64,000 bases of DNA from Serratia fonticola (GTDB lineage Bacteria; Pseudomonadota; Gammaproteobacteria; Enterobacterales; Enterobacteriaceae). Below the pieces are notes generated by a model. It was given only the letters and a program-made list of their open reading frames with translations. It was not told where the DNA came from and did not search any database. Of the stretch, positions 1 through 8,474 are shown one piece after another. The stretch lies in the NCBI RefSeq assembly GCF_001006005.1, contig NZ_CP011254.1, positions 2,418,001-2,482,000 on the forward strand. Reading direction: 5' to 3'. Numbering within the stretch: the stretch's first letter is position 1; the number at the start of each line of letters is the position of its first letter. The position numbers were made by a program, and so were the translations under genes.

Positions 1-625
1 GCAAGGGGGCATGGGTGGCGATCTCCAGCAGGCGGCTCTCTTTGGCTTGGGCACGCCGTGCGCTGATGCGGGTCTGGCGGCGGGTCAGCGGCTGGTGGAT
101 CTGCTGTTGGATAAACTCATGCAGGGAGCCGCTGCGGAACTGTTGTAAGGCGGGCCACCAGTCGAGATCGGGCAGATAGTGGTCGATCACGCTGAGAGGA
201 ACGCCGTTCACCCGGCGCAGGGTGCGCAGGTGGATGATGGTTTCTCCCTCTTCGCGGCTGAGCGCGCTAGCGATATGCCCATTGCACGGGCGTAAAACAG
301 CAAGTAAGTGCTCACTGGTGGGGTGACTGCCCTGCTCGAACAGGTTCTGGCTGAAGCGGGTGTTGGCGTGCAGCGGATAGTTATACGGGCGTAGCAGCAC
401 CAGAATGCCGATGCCGTGGCGGCGCTGCAGCCAACCGCGCTCAACCAGCTCGTCTACGGCGCGACGCAGCGTATGGCGATTGACCTCAAAACGCTCGGCA
501 AGCTGTTGTTCTGAAGGCAGATAATCTCCACAGCGGTATTGACTGGACAGCTCCTGCTCCAGCTGGGCGGCGATCTGCTGATATCGAGTGGGGTAACTGG
601 TCGGATGTCTAGATAAGTGCGTCAT
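1..625 (-). CDS. phnF: GntR-family phosphonate regulator PhnF (3' end outside window)
   Basis: This is a transcription regulator of the GntR/HutC family. The start is the ATG at 623-625 on the minus strand, and the frame stays open to the window edge, so the C-terminal part is missing (about 208 residues visible). The N-terminus begins MTHLSRHPTSYPTRYQ and carries a winged helix (EQQLAERFEVNRHTLRRAVDEL, in pieces around residues 40-60), followed by the start of the UTRA effector domain. It resembles E. coli PhnF nearly residue by residue in the visible part, which is why the symbol is used. In E. coli PhnF is linked to phosphonate utilisation genes. No phn gene is visible on this side, so its targets would lie to the left or elsewhere. 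Confidence 0.85.
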   Translation of the reverse strand, partial: MTHLSRHPTSYPTRYQQIAAQLEQELSSQYRCGDYLPSEQQLAERFEVNRHTLRRAVDELVERGWLQRRHGIGILVLLRPYNYPLHANTRFSQNLFEQGSHPTSEHLLAVLRPCNGHIASALSREEGETIIHLRTLRRVNGVPLSVIDHYLPDLDWWPALQQFRSGSLHEFIQQQIHQPLTRRQTRISARRAQAKESRLLEIATHAPL

Positions 626-914
626 AGCCAATACCTCGGCACTTCGGTTGGGGGAGAAAGCGAAAAAGCGGCGATAGAATTCATGATCGGCACTCGGTAA
701 CAAAGTTGGGCTAATGTTGCCGGGGGCAGATGACAATCAGGTGACGTGCAGGTGGCGAACTGATGAACAATTTGGGACAGGGAGATGATGTCTTAGATTG
801 ATGTAAAGAGTGGGTGCTGGCTTGAGTGAAAAAACACCAATGAGGCTTATTTTGTTGTCACAAACGTGCTAACGTTTATGGATGTTGAATACGGAGTATG
901 TAGGAGTTTTGAAG

Positions 915-1202
915 ATGGAAAGCCGTATCCAGTTTCGCATTGAAAATGAAACTAAACTGTTGGCACAGAAAGCTGCTGAAGCGAAAGGGACGACCTTAAG
1001 TGAAGCCTGTCGGCGTTTAGCGCAACAAATGGCGGACGATCAGCGTGCTGCTGAAGAACACGAAAACTGGTTGAAAGATAAGGTTGATGCAGCCTTTGCC
1101 CGTTTACATGAAGGAGAGGCTGTTTATCTTACCCAGCGGCAAGCTGAGGAGAGAATGAGCGACTTTAAAACCAAAGTCAGGGCGAAATACGCAACCAAAT
1201 AA
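915..1202 (+). CDS. RelB/DinJ-like antitoxin
   Basis: A 95-residue protein with a ribbon-helix-helix-like N-terminus (ESRIQFRIENETK, then AEAKGTTLSEACRR), typical of RelB/DinJ antitoxins that bind DNA with the N-terminal half and the toxin with the C-terminal half. The frame is open from an ATG at 882, but the ATG at 915 is preferred: TAGGAG lies 8 bases before it and the family signature begins there. The next gene follows after 8 bases and encodes a RelE/ParE-fold toxin, so the two form a normal antitoxin-first operon. Autoregulation at the promoter just upstream is expected for the family but was not seen directly. Confidence 0.8.
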   Translation: MESRIQFRIENETKLLAQKAAEAKGTTLSEACRRLAQQMADDQRAAEEHENWLKDKVDAAFARLHEGEAVYLTQRQAEERMSDFKTKVRAKYATK

Positions 1203-1210
1203 GGATTATT

Positions 1211-1486
1211 ATGCGCATCGAATGGGACGACGTTGCGTTGCAAGATCGGGAACGCATTTTTGAATTTCTTTATCCACTCAATCCATTGGCTGCGGAACAA
1301 GTTGATGATGAGATTGAACTTGCCGTTGAGTCGCTGCTAGAAAACCCAGAAATGGGCAGGCCTTGGTATGGGGAAGCTCGCAAACTGGTGATCAGTAAAG
1401 CCTCCCTATTGCTGATTTATGTCATTTTGGATGAGGTAATAAAGGTTTTAGCCGTCGCCCATCAGCGTGAAAAATTCCCCAATTAA
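1211..1486 (+). CDS. RelE/ParE-superfamily toxin
   Basis: A 91-residue protein with the RelE/ParE fold pattern: an N-terminal strand MRIEWDDVALQDRERIFEFL, a helical hairpin, the conserved ENPEMGRPWYGEARKLVI block and C-terminal strands ending VLAVAHQREKFPN. The MGRP...R and H-R-E-K-F segments are common to ParE-type 'plasmid stabilisation' toxins. Such toxins either cut ribosome-bound mRNA or inhibit gyrase; the sequence alone does not decide which. It is 8 bases downstream of its antitoxin. Its stop codon overlaps the convergent nrdG stop by 4 bases, so the pair is packed tightly against a core gene. Confidence 0.78.
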   Translation: MRIEWDDVALQDRERIFEFLYPLNPLAAEQVDDEIELAVESLLENPEMGRPWYGEARKLVISKASLLLIYVILDEVIKVLAVAHQREKFPN

Positions 1487-1947
1487 CGCAGTTTATGCAC
1501 CATCTGGTTAGCGCTACCGCGCCAAATCAGCGCCGGGTCTTTTAAATCCTGCACAAACTTACCATCTATCAACACGTTAATCCGATCGACGATCTGCATC
1601 TGCTCGCTATCCAGTTCATCCAGCTTATAGCCGGTCCACAGCCAGATATCTTTGCCGGGACATTCGGCATGCACTCGTTTGACCAACTGCAGCACGGCGG
1701 CGACGTTGGCCGGGTGCAGCGGATCGCCACCGGACAACGACAACCCTTGGCGTGGAATACGCGTGTCGTTGAGATCGGCTATGACCTGATCTTCCATCTG
1801 CTGGGTAAACGGCAGGCCAGAGTTCAGCCGCCAGGTGCTTTTGTTATAGCAACCGGGGCATTGGTGCACGCAGCCTGCGACAAACAGCGTGCAGCGGGTG
1901 CCGGGGCCGTTGACCACGTCGATAGGATAATACTGGTGAAAATTCAT
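1483..1947 (-). CDS. nrdG: anaerobic ribonucleotide reductase activase NrdG
   Basis: A radical-SAM activase of 154 residues, the same length as E. coli NrdG. It uses a [4Fe-4S] cluster and S-adenosylmethionine to make the glycyl radical on NrdD in the cytoplasm under anaerobiosis. The cluster ligands are visible as C26-x3-C30-x2-C33 (GCVHQCPGC), and LSGGDPLHP is the conserved glycine-rich SAM-binding segment. An upstream in-frame ATG at 1977 exists, but the start at 1947 (MNFHQYYPIDVVNG) gives the family length. It lies downstream of nrdD on the same strand, separated by 459 bp that are largely tandem repeats, an unusually long gap for this gene pair. Confidence 0.96.
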   Translation of the reverse strand: MNFHQYYPIDVVNGPGTRCTLFVAGCVHQCPGCYNKSTWRLNSGLPFTQQMEDQVIADLNDTRIPRQGLSLSGGDPLHPANVAAVLQLVKRVHAECPGKDIWLWTGYKLDELDSEQMQIVDRINVLIDGKFVQDLKDPALIWRGSANQMVHKLR

Positions 1948-1969
1948 AGTATTGCGTTCTTTTATATGG

Positions 1970-2399
1970 CCCCTCACCCCAACCCTCTCCCACGGGGAGA
2001 GGGAGCTGGTACGGTGCGGTGGTCAGGTGCAGAAGTTACTCTGCAACATTGTTACCAAGGGCGAGTGCAGTAATTAAGTTGTGGCACTTTCTGTCCCCCT
2101 CTCTGTGGGAGAAGGAGCAGGTACGGTGCGGCAGTCAGGTATGGAAGTCACCTGTGACGTATTTGGCCCCATCCTCTCACTTGTTACCAAGGACGAGTGC
2201 AGTAATTAAGTTGTGGCACATTCGGTCCCCCTCTCTGTGGGAGAAGGAGCAGGTACGGTGCGGCAGTCAGGTATGGAAGTCACCTGTGACGTATTTGGCC
2301 CCATCCTCTCACTTGTTACCAAGGACGAGTGCAGTAATTAAGTTGTGGCACATTCGGTCCCCTCTCCCTGTGGGAGAGGGTTAGGGTGAGGGGTCACTA
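1970..2399. repeat. tandem 132-bp repeat block inside a palindromic-ended intergenic element
   Basis: The nrdD-nrdG gap is filled by a repeat block. Its left edge (CCCCTCACCCCAACCCTC, from 1970) and right edge (GAGGGTTAGGGTGAGGGG, ending near 2397) are inverted copies. Inside, a unit beginning GTTACCAAGG starts at 2051, 2183 and 2315, exactly 132 bp apart. The first two units differ at only about four positions and the third is cut short by the right edge. Each unit contains a CTCTCTGTGGGAGAAGGAG-type hairpin. The same edges recur elsewhere in this window (16484-16667, 22848-23088, 57721-59089). An open frame from 2019 to 2384 runs through the repeats and is not a gene. Confidence 0.9.
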
Positions 2400-2406
2400 G
2401 CTAAAG

Positions 2407-4545
2407 TTAACCGATCTGCCCGTTGCCCAGATGTTTCACCCGGCGTTTCACTTCTTCCTGCTTACCGGCGTTGAACGGCCGGGCATCCGGGCTGCCCAGA
2501 TAGCCACACACGCGGCGGGTCACCGACACTTTTGCCGAATCATGGTTGCCACATTTCGGACAGGTGAAGCCCTTGCTGGTACAGGAGAACTCACCGGTGT
2601 AGCCACACTCGTAGCACTCATCGATCGGCGTGTTGGTGCCGTAATAAGGCACGCGGGTGTAGCTGTAATCCCACACGTCTTCCAGCGCCTTCAGGTTGTG
2701 CTGCAGGTTCGGGTATTCGCCGTAACAGATAAAACCGCCGTTGGCCAAAGGTGGATATGGCGCTTCGAAGTCCAGCTTGTCGTACGGATTAACCTTTTTC
2801 TCCACGTCGAGGTGGAAACTGTTGGTGTAATAACCCTTGTCAGTCACCCCGGCGACCACGCCAAACTCGCTGGTATCCAGGCGGCAGAAGCGATCGCACA
2901 GGTTCTCACTTGGCGTGCTGTACAGGCTGAAGCCGTAGCCGGTTTCTTCCTTCCAGCTTTCGGTGGCGTTTTTCAGGCGCTCAACGATGGCGATGGCTTT
3001 GGCACGCAGTTGCTCGTCGTCGTACACGTGTTTTTGTGAGCCAAACAGTGCGTTGATGGTTTCATGCACGCCGATGTAGCCCAACGAAATCGAGGCGCGA
3101 CCGTTCTTGAAGATCTCCGCGATATTGTCGTCGGCCTTCAACCGTACTCCGCAGGCGCCTTCCATATACAGGATCGGTGCCACGCGGGCCTTGATGCCTT
3201 CCAGGCGGGCAATGCGGGTCATCAGGGCTTTCTTGGCCAGCAGCAAGCGCTCATCCAGCAACTGCCAGAAGCGGTCTTCGTTACCCTGGGCCTCCAGAGC
3301 GATACGCGGCAGGTTCAGGCTGATCACGCCGATATTGTTGCGGCCATCGTGGATCTGCTCGCCGTTTTCTTCATAGGTGCCGAGGAAGCTGCGGCAACCC
3401 ATCGGCGTTTTAAAGGAACCGGTGACCTTGACCACCTGATCGTAATTGAGAATGTCTGGATACATGCGTTTGCTGGCACATTCCAGCGCCAGCTGTTTGA
3501 TGTCGTAGTTAGCGTCACCAAACTTGTGGTTCAGGCCGTCGCGGATGGCGAAGACCAGTTTCGGGAACACGGCGGTTTTACGATTTTTACCCAGCCCGGC
3601 GATACGATTTTTCAGGATCGACTGCTGGATCATGCGCGATTCCCAACTGGTGCCCAAACCGAAACCGAAGGTGACAAACGGCGTCTGGCCGTTGGCGGTA
3701 TGCAGAGTGTTGACTTCATATTCCAGCGACTGGAAGGCGTCGTAACACTCTTTCTCGGTGCGGGTCATCGCATAGCCTGCCACGTCTGGGATCTGCCACT
3801 GCTGCGCTACCTGCTGGTGTTTGTGGAAGCTCTCGGTGACGAAGGGGGCCAGGATCTCATCAATGCGGTTGATGGTGGTACCGCCATAAATATGGCTGGC
3901 GACCTGAGCGATGATCTGCGCGGTCACGGCGGTGGCGGTGGAGATCGACTTCGGCGGCTCGATCTCGGCGTTACCCATCTTGAAGCCGTTGGTCAACATG
4001 CCTTTCAGATCGATCAGCATACAGTTGAACATCGGGAAGAACGGTGAGTAGTCGAGATCGTGATAGTGGATTTCGCCGCGCTCATGCGCCAGCACCACAT
4101 CGCGCGGCAGGATATGCTGTTTGGCGTAGTGCTTGGCGACGATACCGGCCAGCAGATCGCGCTGGGTAGGGATCACCTTGCTGTCTTTATTGGCGTTCTC
4201 ATTGAGCAGCGCGACGTTGCTTTGTTCCACCAGACCACGAATTTCCTGGTTCAGCCGCCCGCGCAGCTCACGCGAGACGTCACGATCGTGGCGATATTCG
4301 ATGTAGGTACGTGCCAGTTGCTTATACGGGCCAGACATCAGCTGGTTTTCTACCGCCTGCTGGATTTCGTGGATGTCGACACGCGGTCGATTTTCCATCT
4401 GTTGAGCGACCACGCGGGCGACTGTAGCACAGTAGTCAGCATCGACAACTTCAGCGGCCAAAGCGGCCCGCTCGATGGCCTGCTTGATCAGCATCTCGTC
4501 AAAAGATACCTGGCAACCGTCCCGTTTAATCACTACTGGTTTCAC
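2407..4545 (-). CDS. nrdD: anaerobic ribonucleoside-triphosphate reductase NrdD
   Basis: Class III ribonucleotide reductase, which makes dNTPs from NTPs without oxygen using a glycyl radical. The GTG at 4545 is chosen as start: CAGGAG stands 7 bases upstream and the product is then 712 residues, exactly the E. coli length; an in-frame ATG at 4587 would add 14 unconserved residues. An ATP-cone lies at the N-terminus (KPVVIKRDGCQVSFDE). The C-terminal zinc site reads CYECGYTGEF...CPKCG. The radical glycine is G681 in RRVCGYLGSPDARPFN. nrdG follows downstream. NrdR and FNR sites lie upstream and predict dATP-linked and anaerobic control. Confidence 0.97.
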   Translation of the reverse strand: MKPVVIKRDGCQVSFDEMLIKQAIERAALAAEVVDADYCATVARVVAQQMENRPRVDIHEIQQAVENQLMSGPYKQLARTYIEYRHDRDVSRELRGRLNQEIRGLVEQSNVALLNENANKDSKVIPTQRDLLAGIVAKHYAKQHILPRDVVLAHERGEIHYHDLDYSPFFPMFNCMLIDLKGMLTNGFKMGNAEIEPPKSISTATAVTAQIIAQVASHIYGGTTINRIDEILAPFVTESFHKHQQVAQQWQIPDVAGYAMTRTEKECYDAFQSLEYEVNTLHTANGQTPFVTFGFGLGTSWESRMIQQSILKNRIAGLGKNRKTAVFPKLVFAIRDGLNHKFGDANYDIKQLALECASKRMYPDILNYDQVVKVTGSFKTPMGCRSFLGTYEENGEQIHDGRNNIGVISLNLPRIALEAQGNEDRFWQLLDERLLLAKKALMTRIARLEGIKARVAPILYMEGACGVRLKADDNIAEIFKNGRASISLGYIGVHETINALFGSQKHVYDDEQLRAKAIAIVERLKNATESWKEETGYGFSLYSTPSENLCDRFCRLDTSEFGVVAGVTDKGYYTNSFHLDVEKKVNPYDKLDFEAPYPPLANGGFICYGEYPNLQHNLKALEDVWDYSYTRVPYYGTNTPIDECYECGYTGEFSCTSKGFTCPKCGNHDSAKVSVTRRVCGYLGSPDARPFNAGKQEEVKRRVKHLGNGQIG

Positions 4546-4643
4546 GTTGTAACTCCTGTCCCCATGGGGGAGCGTCGGCTTATCCACAGGGCAAAACCGC
4601 AGGGCGCAAGGGCTGCGGAGGGTGTGGATGATATTGTGGATAA

Positions 4644-4690
4644 CTACTACATATAGGTGATTGAATCTCTACGGGCACTATATATGGGTG
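4644..4690 (-). promoter_or_regulatory. paired NrdR boxes upstream of nrdD
   Basis: Two AT-rich cores, CTACATATAG at 4647-4656 and CTATATATGG at 4678-4687, each match the NrdR consensus core CWATATATWG at nine of ten positions. They start 31 bp apart, about three helical turns, which is the spacing known for cooperative NrdR sites on nrd promoters. They lie about 100 bp before the nrdD start, in the expected promoter region. The site assignment is an inference from consensus and spacing. Confidence 0.75.
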
Positions 4691-4704
4691 TGGTGCCGCT
4701 TTTT

Positions 4705-4718
4705 TTGACGTGGGTCAA
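4705..4718 (-). promoter_or_regulatory. probable FNR site upstream of nrdD
   Basis: TTGACGTGGGTCAA is a perfect inverted repeat of TTGAC around four bases. It differs from the FNR consensus TTGAT-N4-ATCAA by one symmetric change in each half-site. It sits just upstream of the paired NrdR boxes of nrdD, an oxygen-sensitive enzyme whose gene is FNR-activated in E. coli. This supports anaerobic induction; it is not proof of binding. Confidence 0.65.
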
Positions 4719-4856
4719 AGAATGGGGGGAGCAGTTTGAACGCTGTACAGTTACCCGTTACAGGAATATTTGTAACCCTTGCTATCAGCGGCTTGAATGG
4801 AAAATGCCGATTATCCGAAAGATCGTTAAAGCGTGATTGCGATCGCATCATGCCGA

Positions 4857-5744
4857 TTAGCGGCGAAAATGCGCCAGTAAAAAATCGACCCAGACGCGCA
4901 CCCGTGGCGGCAGATCTGCCGAGGCATAGTAAAGCCAGATTTGCGTGGGTTTAGGCCAGTGATCTTGCAGCACTGGCAACAAGGTTCCCTGGGCAAAATG
5001 CTGTTCCACATACCAACGCGACAGGCAAGCGATGCCCAGCCCGGCCAGCGCGGAATCTAGCAACATCTCCGGGCTGCTGGCCGTCAGGCGGCCATGTAGA
5101 TCCAGCGTTTTGTGTGCCAGTGGCCATTTTACATTACGCCCGGTGGCCGGATTGCGGTGCAGCAGGCAACTGTGTTGCAGCAGATCTTCCGGCACCTGCG
5201 GTGTGCCATGCTGGGCAAGGTAACCGGGGGCGGCGACCAATAGCATCTGCATCGGGTAGAGCGGGCGTGCTACCAGCCGGCTATCGGGATCGACCTGGCT
5301 GCCGATGCCCACATCAAAACCTTCACCGACCAGATTCACCACCCGGGCATCTAGCGACAGATCCAGATCGATCATCGGGTAGCGTTGTAAAAACTCAGGG
5401 ATCAGCGGCATCAGTACCTGACGGCCAAAGCCTGGGATCATGCTGACGCGCACGCTACCGGCTGGAGGGAGTTGTGCGCCCCCGGCCAGCTCCAGCGTGG
5501 CGGTCAGCGCTTGCCATAACGGTGCTACCTGTTCCAGCAGGGCTTTGCCTTCGTCAGTCAGCACCACGCTGTGGGTGTTGCGTTGGAACAACCGCAGCGC
5601 CAGCTTCTCTTCCAGCACGCGGATATTTTTGCTGATCGCTGCCGGGGTCACGCCCAGCTGGCGTGCAGCGGCGGAGAAGTTTTGTGTCTGAGCGGCGCTG
5701 AGAAACGCCGGTAACAGGCGGTGTACGTCAATGGGCAGCGACAT
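4857..5744 (-). CDS. LysR-family transcriptional regulator
   Basis: A 295-residue LysR-type regulator. The N-terminal winged helix is clear at residues 5-65 (AFLSAAQTQNFSAAARQLGV, then PAAISKNIRVLEEKLALRLF). The rest is the periplasmic-binding-like effector domain, with the DVGIG and LGIACLSRW segments usual in the CrgA/AaeR-like branch. It diverges from the flavodoxin-fold quinone reductase at 5849, with 104 bp between the two starts, so that gene is the most likely target and the effector may be a quinone or electrophile. That assignment is an inference from gene order only. Confidence 0.88.
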   Translation of the reverse strand: MSLPIDVHRLLPAFLSAAQTQNFSAAARQLGVTPAAISKNIRVLEEKLALRLFQRNTHSVVLTDEGKALLEQVAPLWQALTATLELAGGAQLPPAGSVRVSMIPGFGRQVLMPLIPEFLQRYPMIDLDLSLDARVVNLVGEGFDVGIGSQVDPDSRLVARPLYPMQMLLVAAPGYLAQHGTPQVPEDLLQHSCLLHRNPATGRNVKWPLAHKTLDLHGRLTASSPEMLLDSALAGLGIACLSRWYVEQHFAQGTLLPVLQDHWPKPTQIWLYYASADLPPRVRVWVDFLLAHFRR

Positions 5745-5848
5745 AATGGTTGATACTTTAGGTTGAAGTTAATGTGACCGTTTACAGACTACACCGGAAA
5801 CGGAGGAAATGAAAAAATGGCTTACTTTCGATAAACAAGGATTTCCCC

Positions 5849-6373
5849 ATGTCGCGTATTTTAGTGTTGGCCGCCCACCGTTTCCCTGATGACTCCCGCA
5901 TCAATAAGGCGCTGATCGAGGCGCTGCGTCCTTTACCTAACGTCACCGTGCATGAACTGATGCGCGTTTACCCGGACTACCAGATTGACGTGGCCCGCGA
6001 GCAGGAACTGCTGCAAGCGCATGATGTGGTGGTGATGCTGTTTCCGTTCTATTGGTACAGCTCACCGGCGATCCTCAGCGAATGGCAGGATGCGGTATTA
6101 ACCCACGGTTTCGCCTATGGTAGCGAAGGTACTCAGCTGCAGGGTAAGCCTTTGCAACTGGTGGTTAGCACCGGGGGCAACGCGCAGGCCTATTCACCGG
6201 CTGGCTATAACCGCTATCCGGTAGCCGACCTGCTGCGGCCGTTTAACGCCGTCGCCAACCTGACCGGCATGGATTATTTGCCGCCGCATCTGGTGCAGGG
6301 CGTATTTGATATGAGCGATGAGAAGCTGGCAGAGGAAGCGGCGGAAGTAGTGAAGCTGGTGCAGAGTTTTTAA
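5849..6373 (+). CDS. KefF/MdaB-like NAD(P)H quinone oxidoreductase
   Basis: A 174-residue flavodoxin-fold protein of the NQO1/KefF/KefG group. These proteins bind FMN or FAD and reduce quinones by two electrons; KefF and KefG also sit on potassium efflux channels. Visible features are the first strand and loop ILVLAAHRFPDDSRINKAL, the substrate/flavin segment FPFYWYSSPAILSEWQD, and VVSTGGNAQAY. No kef channel gene is nearby, so a free-standing quinone or modulator-of-drug-activity type reductase is more likely. AAGGA lies before the ATG. It is divergent from a LysR gene that probably controls it. Confidence 0.8.
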   Translation: MSRILVLAAHRFPDDSRINKALIEALRPLPNVTVHELMRVYPDYQIDVAREQELLQAHDVVVMLFPFYWYSSPAILSEWQDAVLTHGFAYGSEGTQLQGKPLQLVVSTGGNAQAYSPAGYNRYPVADLLRPFNAVANLTGMDYLPPHLVQGVFDMSDEKLAEEAAEVVKLVQSF

Positions 6374-6387
6374 GTTCGGGGGCAGGG

Positions 6388-6437
6388 TGACGTTCTACAT
6401 CCCTCTTCCGCAAGGGAAGAGGGATGAGGAGAGGGCC
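6388..6437. repeat. short palindromic repeat copy
   Basis: CATCCCTCTTCCGCAAGGGAAGAGGGATG is a long hairpin between the two convergent genes (read in two halves: CATCCCTCTTCC and GGAAGAGGGATG). It is a short relative of the GC-rich palindromic repeat seen throughout this window and could act as a bidirectional terminator-like structure. Confidence 0.6.
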
Positions 6438-6440
6438 GTA

Positions 6441-8474
6441 TTACAAGATACCTGCGCCAATCGGGAACAACGGATCGACAGAATCGTGTGCCACATCCTC
6501 TTTCTGATCCAGCACCGCCTGCCAACTGGATGGCAGCTCAAACGGTAACTTACCCTGTGCCTTGCTCTTGCCGGTGATCACATCCAGCACCGCCTCGTCG
6601 GACGCGCCGAAGTTGGCCAGCAGTACGTCGGTTTTATCCACGATGTTGGTCAGGATCGCCGGGCGATCGAGGTAAACGGAAATTACCGTTGGAATGTTGA
6701 GCGCCTTCACCTGTTTGATCAACTGATAGTCTTCACTGCCGCTGTAAGTGCCAGCTTTCTGATCCAGCACCACGGTATCGGCATCGTCAAAGCCCAGTTG
6801 GCCAAAGTTGACCGAAACGCCAAACGGGTAGTGCGGATCGTTCTGATGCGGTGTATCTACTCGCAGGATGGCGATCTCCGCCTCCTCCGGCGTAGCGACG
6901 ACTTCCAACCCATAGCGTGCCGCCACGGTAGCGTTGACGTTATGCAGGAACACCTTCTTGCCGCTCAGTGCCAATGGCAACAGGGCCTGGTTATTCTGCA
7001 ACAGGATCTGCGCACGGCGCTGTGCATCATCCCCTTTCTGCTGGAACTCCGCATTGCCGACAATTTTCACCGCTTTGGCTTCATCCACGTAAGGTTTCTC
7101 AAACAGCCCCAGCTCAAACTTCTGCTGTAAAATGCGTGTGACGGAAGCGTCGATGGTGGCGATCGGCAGCTGTTGCTGGTTGATGGCTTCTATCAGATCG
7201 CTAGGATCGCTGGTACCGCCGAACTGATCGATCCCGGCTTCCACCGCTTTCACTACGCGTTCCTGGCGGGTGAGGTTCTCAACGCCCCACGACATGCCGA
7301 TCCCGGCAGTCCAAGGCGAGACTCCGGCGGCGATGTCGGCATCGCTGATGCCGGTGGCGCATTTACCTTCGCAGCTTTCCAGGATGCCCCAGTCACTCAG
7401 CACTACGCCGGTGAAACCAAAGCGGCCACGCAGCATCTCGGTCAACACCTGCTTGTTAAAGCCAAAGCCTACTTCTTCAATCAGCTGATCCTTGTACCAC
7501 AGGTTGATCGGTTGGCCGTAATAGGGCATCACCGAGGCCACATTGGCGGCAAATGCCCCTTCGAACGGTACCAGGTGGTATTCCAGATTATCGCCCGGAT
7601 AGACCTGCTCTTTGCCAAAGATGTTGTGTGGATCCAACCCGCCAAGCTGTGGTCCGCCACCGGCAAAGTGTTTGACCACGGTGATGACGCTGTCTTGGGT
7701 CAAGCCTTTGTCACCATGCTGGAAGCCTTCGATATAAGCTTGTACCTGACGTTTGGCGAGTTGGTTATCCTCGCCGAAGGTACCGTTGATGCGGCCCCAG
7801 CGCGGTTCGGTGGCAAGGTCGGCCTGCGGTGATAACGCCATATGGATCCCAACGGCCCGGTACTCCTGACGGGCGATATCACCAAAGGTTTTGGACAGTG
7901 CCGTATCATCGATTGCCGCCAGCCCGAGCGGCTCTGGCCATTGTGAGAAACTGCCTGCCGCGACGCTGGTGGCATTCGGATCGTTAACGAAGTGGTTGCG
8001 CGGGTCGGTACTGATGGTTACCGGTATACCGAGGCGAGACTTCTCGGCCATTTCCTGCAGCGCATTGTTATCGGCCGAAATATGCTGTGGATCGCCCGCC
8101 ATGCGGGTAATGAAGGTGTTGACGAAGCGTTGGTTAACATCTTCTTCGGCGGCGCTAATATCGACGCGGCCAGCACCATCGAGGCCAATGGTACCGTGCA
8201 TCATGGCACCGGCTTTTTCTTCCACGTTCATGCGCGCGGTCAGATCGCGGGCTCGGGTGGTGCTATCAAGACGCCAGTCTTCATAAGGATCTAGCTGGCC
8301 GTTTTTATTCAGATCTTTAAATTTCAGCCCGTCGACGGTAAGCGTGGGGATATTTCTGCTCTCCAGCTCCGCCTGATTACTCGGAGTAATCTGGGTATCA
8401 TTATTGTCACAGCCGGTCAATCCGGCGGCTAATAAACCACTGACTATAAATATCGACTTCCTTTTGATGGTCAT
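6441..8474 (-). CDS. glycoside hydrolase family 3 beta-glucosidase, lipoprotein
   Basis: A 677-residue GH3 enzyme that cleaves terminal beta-linked glucose from oligosaccharides. The N-terminus is a lipoprotein signal (KRKSIFIVSGLLAAGLTGC) with Cys at about residue 22, so it is probably membrane-anchored and periplasmic or outer-membrane exposed. The (beta/alpha)8 domain has the conserved KHFAGGG segment and the nucleophile region GVVLSDWG, where the Asp is catalytic. The C-terminal alpha/beta sandwich follows (SEDYQLIKQVKALNIPTV). CEGKC and GLDPHNIFGKEQVYPGDN-type insertions suggest an exo-1,4-beta-glucosidase type. It is a single gene; no porin or PTS partner is adjacent. Confidence 0.88.
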   Translation of the reverse strand: MTIKRKSIFIVSGLLAAGLTGCDNNDTQITPSNQAELESRNIPTLTVDGLKFKDLNKNGQLDPYEDWRLDSTTRARDLTARMNVEEKAGAMMHGTIGLDGAGRVDISAAEEDVNQRFVNTFITRMAGDPQHISADNNALQEMAEKSRLGIPVTISTDPRNHFVNDPNATSVAAGSFSQWPEPLGLAAIDDTALSKTFGDIARQEYRAVGIHMALSPQADLATEPRWGRINGTFGEDNQLAKRQVQAYIEGFQHGDKGLTQDSVITVVKHFAGGGPQLGGLDPHNIFGKEQVYPGDNLEYHLVPFEGAFAANVASVMPYYGQPINLWYKDQLIEEVGFGFNKQVLTEMLRGRFGFTGVVLSDWGILESCEGKCATGISDADIAAGVSPWTAGIGMSWGVENLTRQERVVKAVEAGIDQFGGTSDPSDLIEAINQQQLPIATIDASVTRILQQKFELGLFEKPYVDEAKAVKIVGNAEFQQKGDDAQRRAQILLQNNQALLPLALSGKKVFLHNVNATVAARYGLEVVATPEEAEIAILRVDTPHQNDPHYPFGVSVNFGQLGFDDADTVVLDQKAGTYSGSEDYQLIKQVKALNIPTVISVYLDRPAILTNIVDKTDVLLANFGASDEAVLDVITGKSKAQGKLPFELPSSWQAVLDQKEDVAHDSVDPLFPIGAGIL

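Noticed and set aside
2019..2384. 121-codon open frame with internal repeats
   Set aside because: It is the 132-bp tandem repeat read as protein; the repeat unit is a multiple of three, so the frame stays open by chance.
2051..2399. CRISPR-like array
   Set aside because: Repeats are 132 bp and contiguous, with no short repeat-spacer alternation and no cas genes.
3064..4047. 327-codon open frame antisense to nrdD
   Set aside because: Shadow of a highly conserved gene; no ribosome site and no family pattern.
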